In this document: positions 59,481 to 64,000 of the stretch, piece by piece
Position numbering within the stretch: the stretch's first letter is position 1
Layout: every line of letters starts with the position of its first letter
NCBI GenBank assembly: GCA_963576475.1
Contig: OY754981.1
Span: 21,115,683 to 21,179,682 of the forward strand
Reading direction: 5' to 3'
Source of the DNA: Molanna angustata
Lineage: Eukaryota; Arthropoda; Insecta; Trichoptera; Molannidae
DNA length: 64,000 bases
The notes under the pieces: model-generated
Database searches by the model: none
The model's input: the letters and a program-made list of their open reading frames with translations, nothing else
Told to the model about the DNA's origin: nothing
Made by a program: the position numbers and the translations under genes

Positions 59481-61130
59481 AATGTTCCACAAATCCACCT
59501 CTATTGGTGGCTGTGCCTTATTAAAAAAAAGGTAGTAAATAAAATATATAGTACTATAATTAACATAAAATTAAAGTTTATGTTTTTTTCTATTCACTTA
59601 CTCATTATGGTGTTTATGTTTTAAACGCTCACTCTTCTTCTGTATTCCCTAACCAACGTATATCTCAACCCATACACCATCCCTTTTGATCGCTCTTCAC
59701 CATCCCCTTTTCCTTTTGTTATGGTGTTTTTGGTAAAATGCAGTTATGTTTGAAGAAGTGTTTATTTTATGTATACTGTTATATAGGATATTGTGACGTA
59801 ACTTAATTGTTCATGTAACTTTTTTGTCTCAGATGGTTATCTGGAAAAAAAATTGCATCCAGTCAATAAGTTCGCCATTTGTACAGTGCATTCCATATCT
59901 ACCTACGTATAAAAAGTGTTAGATAAAAAAAAAATATTTTTCACTGGGTACTATGGAACTGTGGAGAATTATGATTTAATATTTTCTCTAATGTTTTACA
60001 TAATTTTCTTTACAAGTTCCTTGTCTATTGTACAGTTCCAATTGCGTATTATCTCCATTAACTTGATAATGATACCGAGAAGAGAGACTTATGTTCAACA
60101 CCGGACGACTGATGACTTATGATGACTACTTCAATTACAATGGTTCTTTTTAGGCGGTCTGATGCTTCAAAACTCCTTACTTTTGTTCAAACCGAGTATA
60201 ACTGACAGTGGACCTGCCGTGTGATCTTTGTCTTTATTTTTGGTAGAACACTGGAGGTACAAAGGTGATTTGAAATAACGTGGGACACTAACAAAACAAT
60301 GGATTTTTGATTTAAATACTCACAAATAATAATATTATACACACACAAACACTTACATTTTCATATTCCATCAAGTGTTTTATTAATTCATCGCCACATT
60401 TGTTTTGCTCGGAGCGGTCAATTGAATTTTTATAACACCAAAATAAAAGAATGATCATGTCCTATTGACAAATTAACAGACTGACATTTTTGATTTGTTC
60501 TATTGAATATGAAGATAGCAATAATACATCGAAAACGGTGTCAAAACTTATTGTTTCAGTGTGACAGATTTGATAAGCTCGTTAAATGTTTGTAGATAGT
60601 TTGCACGTTTTAATGAAGTGAATTTTTTATACAAATGCACAAATTCAATGCAATTCTGTTGATTATTTTAACATGGATTTTCTTATTTATGAAAATTGTG
60701 ACATCGATAAATTGACATTATTTTGTACAAACAATTGAATCTTAAGCAGTAATTATAACTCAAACAATATTTAATACTACAAAGTCAAAGGTGTAGTATT
60801 AAATATTGTATTTTGATTTATAATTTATAATGTTTTGCTTTGTTATAATACTATTTATAAACTGTTGTACCTACCCACCGTATTCCAATTCGTTTAGTGT
60901 TTAAAATTTGACATTTTCAAATTAAATAATCCAACTGTCGATTTGTTCAAGAGAATTTATTCTCTTAACATATCGACAAAGTATTAAGCCAAGACCCGCG
61001 TATAAGGAATACTAGGAACATTTTGTATGGCGTAGTGGACTTTTTGCATGCTAAAAACACCAACTTAGAGGCTTCGCAGCATATGTATATGTTACCATAC
61101 ATGGATTTACTCAGAATTCGGAGTAGAAGA
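59481..61130. other. No gene seen
   Basis: AT-rich. TTAATACTAC...GTAGTATTAA around 60,770-60,800 is a small hairpin. CATATCGACAAAGTATTAAG with GAGAATTTATTCTCTTAA near 60,950 resembles 31,010-31,045. Confidence 0.4.
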
Positions 61131-61960
61131 TTTCATGTGAGTTTTGTGTGTCTGTGTGTCTGTCCCCCCGCTTATAACTTTTGATCCGCTGGATTCACAA
61201 AGCCTAAAATTTCAGAATATATAGACAATTTTAGGTGTACAAAACTTTTATATTCAGTATTTAGAATTTTTGTTCCAGTCAGGGGTTATCAACATTTTAA
61301 TTTTTATAGCATTTGTCCACATATCTTAGAAACTATAAAAGCCAGAACGCTGAAATTTTGTACAAATATAGTCAAACATAGAATCTCAAAATTGATTTTG
61401 AAAAACAGTTCCAGGGTTTCTCAAACTGTTTTTATTGAGAAACAAAAAAAAAATTGCTATGACAATTTTTTGTCTTTAAATGCCTTTATTTCCATTAGTT
61501 CAAAAATATCGAAAAATGCCGAAACATGTAAACTAGAGAATTTAATTTTCTATAAAAAATGAAAACATTATAGTAATATATCTCAAACTTTTTTTAACAA
61601 TTTTTATAAAAATTGAATTTAGTGACGACATTGCTTTATACAATTTGTATGGCAGTCGCCTATACAAAATAATATATGTAAGAAGACTTAATGGTTTGAT
61701 ACTTAAATCTCCAAACATAAATACATACCATCATGCTGTTTTCATATTCTGGGTAGAAAAAAGGACTGACCTCCATACTGTCCTATCTTGACATACATAC
61801 CTAGGTACATGTGTTGTATAGAAAACAAAATATCCTAAAATATTCAATAATTTGTATTTATAGGTTTATAGTTTGGTACTTATTCTTCAACTATTTATAC
61901 TATCGCTATCGACAGTTGGATCTCATGTGTTACATGCAACTAGTTAAATACATTTTAACC
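61130..61960 (+). repeat. Repeat R, longest copy, ending in a satellite unit
   Basis: TTTTGTGTGTCTGTGTGTCT and CCCCGCTTATAACTTTTGAT (also near 26,920-26,960), then AATTTAGTGACGACATTGCT, TAAGAAGACTTAATGGTTTG and CTATCGACAGTTGGATCTCA (61,905-61,945). The same order is seen in pieces at 26.9-28.2 and 30.4-30.85 kb, which points to one element with the satellite unit near its 3' side. Confidence 0.65.
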
Positions 61961-62164
61961 AAATTAATTTTAATTTTTGGAGAAAATGACGAAATTCAGT
62001 GTTTTATGTACCCACAAACCCAAGGATCCTGAATCCTTATGTTATTCATCAATATCTGAAAAGCTGAGTACACCATCGCCATCTATGGAAGTTACGAAGA
62101 AACTTTTTTCTAACGCCATCTATTGACAAATTGGTTCGTAAACGATAAAAGGCATAATAATTGG

Positions 62165-62320
62165 TGAACGTTGGTCGTAAGCCCTGTCGCGAGGTCGTAA
62201 GCCTTGTTGGTGCGTTGGTTACCAGTTCTCCTATAACTATCCAATTTCGTCTATATTGAGATTTTAATTTGTCAAAGAATATCATTGACTTTCAACAGGG
62301 ATAAAACTCCAATGTATGCA
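62165..62320. repeat. Relative of the 56.2-kb hairpin arm
   Basis: GGTCGTAAGCCCTGT, CCAGTTCTCCTATAACTATC and CAATTTCGTCTATATTGAGA, then GACTTTCAACAGGGATAAAA, match 56,310-56,440 with differences. Confidence 0.6.
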
Positions 62321-62326
62321 TATATC

Positions 62327-62400
62327 GGCCATCGTGGTTCAGTTGGTTAGGTATCTGACTGCTGATCCAAAGGTCCCGGGTTCGATTCCCGGTGGAGTCA
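62327..62400 (+). repeat. tRNA-like sequence (pseudogene or SINE head)
   Basis: It has a perfect T-arm (CCGGG-TTCGATT-CCCGG), a good B box and an A-box-like GTGGTTCAGTTGGTTAGG. The acceptor ends (GGCCATC and GGAGTCA) do not pair and the anticodon stem is poor, so it is not a working tRNA. Confidence 0.6.
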
Positions 62401-62477
62401 CAATTTTTAATTGTGTTTTAATTATTCGATTTATATAAAAATAAAACATCTGAGAAGCAATAAACATATATGTAGAG

Positions 62478-62600
62478 TTCGTATCCTGCCTCGACCGATT
62501 ACGTTCACCTATAGTACAAGCATTTATGCTTATTTTAGGGAACTTGTTTACTTGTTTTTTAACAAGGACATATCCATTTTTTTATAAAAAAAGTAAATAA
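62478..62600 (+). repeat. SINE family A, 5'-truncated
   Basis: GTTCGTATCCTGCCTCGACC (B box region) and CAAGCATTTATGCTTATTTT, then AACAAGGACATATCCATTTT and an A-rich tail. Confidence 0.7.
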
Positions 62601-62659
62601 ATAAACCTAGGCGCTTTCGTTAGACAGAGCTAGCATAATTTTGACCTTTGAAGATTTTT

Positions 62660-62790
62660 TTAAATAACTTATATGTCCTTATTACAGGAGCATATATATC
62701 TTCAATCTAAAAAAAACTTGAGTCTTTGGTGAACGAAATCGGCCGTGAAAGGATTTAAACCTGCATCGACAGGATTACTACATACATACC
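62660..62790 (-). repeat. SINE family A, worn copy
   Basis: GGTGAACGAAATCGGCCGTG and AAAGGATTTAAACCTGCATC are the complement of the SINE A B-box region. Confidence 0.55.
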
Positions 62791-62799
62791 TACATATTT

Positions 62800-63300
62800 T
62801 ATGCAAATAAATTAAATTCACCACAAACTAGTTTAACTGCGCTGCAGTACCAGGCGAAACGATCGTTCCGAATAGAAGTAATAGTGTCGAAAAGTATTAG
62901 ATGATTTCTGATTGACATCTTCACATTATTTCGGTAATTGACCAACAAATTATATAACAGATGAGTAACATAATTCCCAAAATTCGTTTAAAAATTATGT
63001 AATGCCATATAGATGAACTGAATGAGACTAAGATATGGTGAGAAATTGTCTATGTATGGAGAATACAAAAGCGTCTGGTTGTACATAATAATATCTATGA
63101 TGTCTTTTCATCGTCGAATATAATACATAGGTATATAATATTGATGGTCGATGACACACAACAAACAGCTTTTTGACGCCGGAAAAGAATTTTTCTTAAG
63201 AAACCACGGGATGCAAAGGAAAGTCAAGTACAGCGGTATACAATCATTTTATATTAAATGTAATTGTTTTTAAACGACACATTATTCTAGAGTTATAATT
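62800..63300. other. No gene seen
   Basis: No recognisable repeat or coding frame. Confidence 0.35.
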
Positions 63301-63309
63301 GTAATAAAA

Positions 63310-63450
63310 ACATCATTGCACCCTGTGCAAGTAACGATTCTATTGATAGATGGCGCCCAGACAATTAAAATATTTAAACGATATTTTTAAATAAATTGCT
63401 CATCTGCTGAGAATCTTATCCAGGATGCTTACATAAAACCTTGACATAGT
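63310..63450 (-). repeat. SINE family B, worn copy
   Basis: CATTGCACCCTGTGCAAG, TTTTAAATAAATTGCTCATC and TGCTGAGAATCTTATCCAGG are the complement of the SINE B tail and B-box region. Confidence 0.55.
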
Positions 63451-63764
63451 AATCGTAACAACAAAATATTTTTCCATGTTAGAACATTGCATAGGTTGGT
63501 TATAAATGAATAAAGACGATTTTTTTTCATATGTCCATTGTATTGGGCATTGGGTCTCAAGTATGATTAAATTTTGACTGTAAAAGTTTTTTTTATGGCC
63601 ATGAAAGATTAATAATTGACGAAGACGTACATATGAACAATAGTAACAAATAATAATATTGTAAACACTTAATGCATTTCACTGTCCATTAGGGCAAAAT
63701 AGCATGTATTGTTACACTGGAAAAAAACAGCCATTACCATAAATCAATTCTTTCTTTTATTCTT

Positions 63765-63940
63765 TAAAAAAAATTAATATGTTCTTGTTAAACAAGTACA
63801 TATACATCTTCCTACGTTCCCTAAAATAAGCATAAATGCTTGTGCTATAGGTGAACGAAATTGGTCGAGGTAGGATTCAAACTCGCGACCTCTGGATTAC
63901 TAACCCAGTGCGCTAACCACTCTGTCATCGACCCATCTAG
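63765..63940 (-). repeat. SINE family A, full copy
   Basis: Minus strand: ATGACAGAGTGGTTAGCGCA (A box), GCGAGTTTGAATCCTACCTC (B box), CGACCAATTTCGTTCACCTA, AAGCATTTATGCTTATTTTA and AACAAGAACATATTAATTTT. Confidence 0.85.
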
Positions 63941-64000
63941 ATTCATTTTCTAATTAATTTTATAATTATATTTAATTTCACTCATTAGCTAAATAGTGAT

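Noticed and set aside
62327..62400. Functional tRNA gene
   Set aside because: The T-arm is perfect, but the acceptor stem does not pair and no sound anticodon stem can be drawn.

Overview
This is a very AT-rich, intron- and repeat-dense eukaryotic window, most likely from an insect. The evidence is a LAP/AP180 (CALM family) gene in the insect style, tRNA-derived SINEs, P-like, hAT-like, pogo-like and Penelope-like elements, and frequent TACCTA-type simple sequence. The order cannot be fixed from the sequence alone; a hemipteran or a lepidopteran would both fit. There is no operon, phage or CRISPR structure.

Positions 1-39,049 hold the only clear host gene: the 3' part of lap (AP180/PICALM clathrin assembly protein) on the + strand. 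Eleven exons (927 to 39,049) join in a consistent reading frame. They code for the C-terminal half of the ANTH domain and the whole unstructured clathrin/AP-2/EH-binding tail, ending in the DPF motif and a stop at 39,047-39,049. The first ANTH exons and the promoter lie upstream of the window. The introns are large (up to 9.2 kb) and carry most of the mobile elements: a P-element-like transposon with a THAP gene (7,201-9,882), a pogo/Tigger-like element with a SINE inside it, several foldback MITEs, a Penelope-like inverted dimer with a GIY-YIG endonuclease in each arm (20,773-22,539), LINE pieces, and a striking (TA)n - inverted repeat - (TA)n block just before exon 9 of the window.

Positions 39,050 to about 45,250 look like a long 3' untranslated/downstream region, with several AATAAA sites, one foldback element and a long TA tract. 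From about 45,300 to 64,000 I find no convincing host gene. This part holds LINE fragments in both orientations, SINEs of three families, a hAT remnant with an exact 8-bp target duplication inserted in a SINE, a 70-bp-period satellite, a near-identical 1.1-kb tandem duplication, and a long perfect hairpin. Two short segments near 55.7-55.96 kb have good splice signals and may be exons of an unknown transcript.

The most interesting theme is hairpin elements that carry hammerhead-ribozyme-like motifs. One is the Penelope-like inverted dimer. Others are two copies of a foldback family in lap introns (2.4 kb and 36.1 kb). Both fit the known link between Penelope-like elements and hammerhead ribozymes, but here the motifs sit in mirror-image arms.
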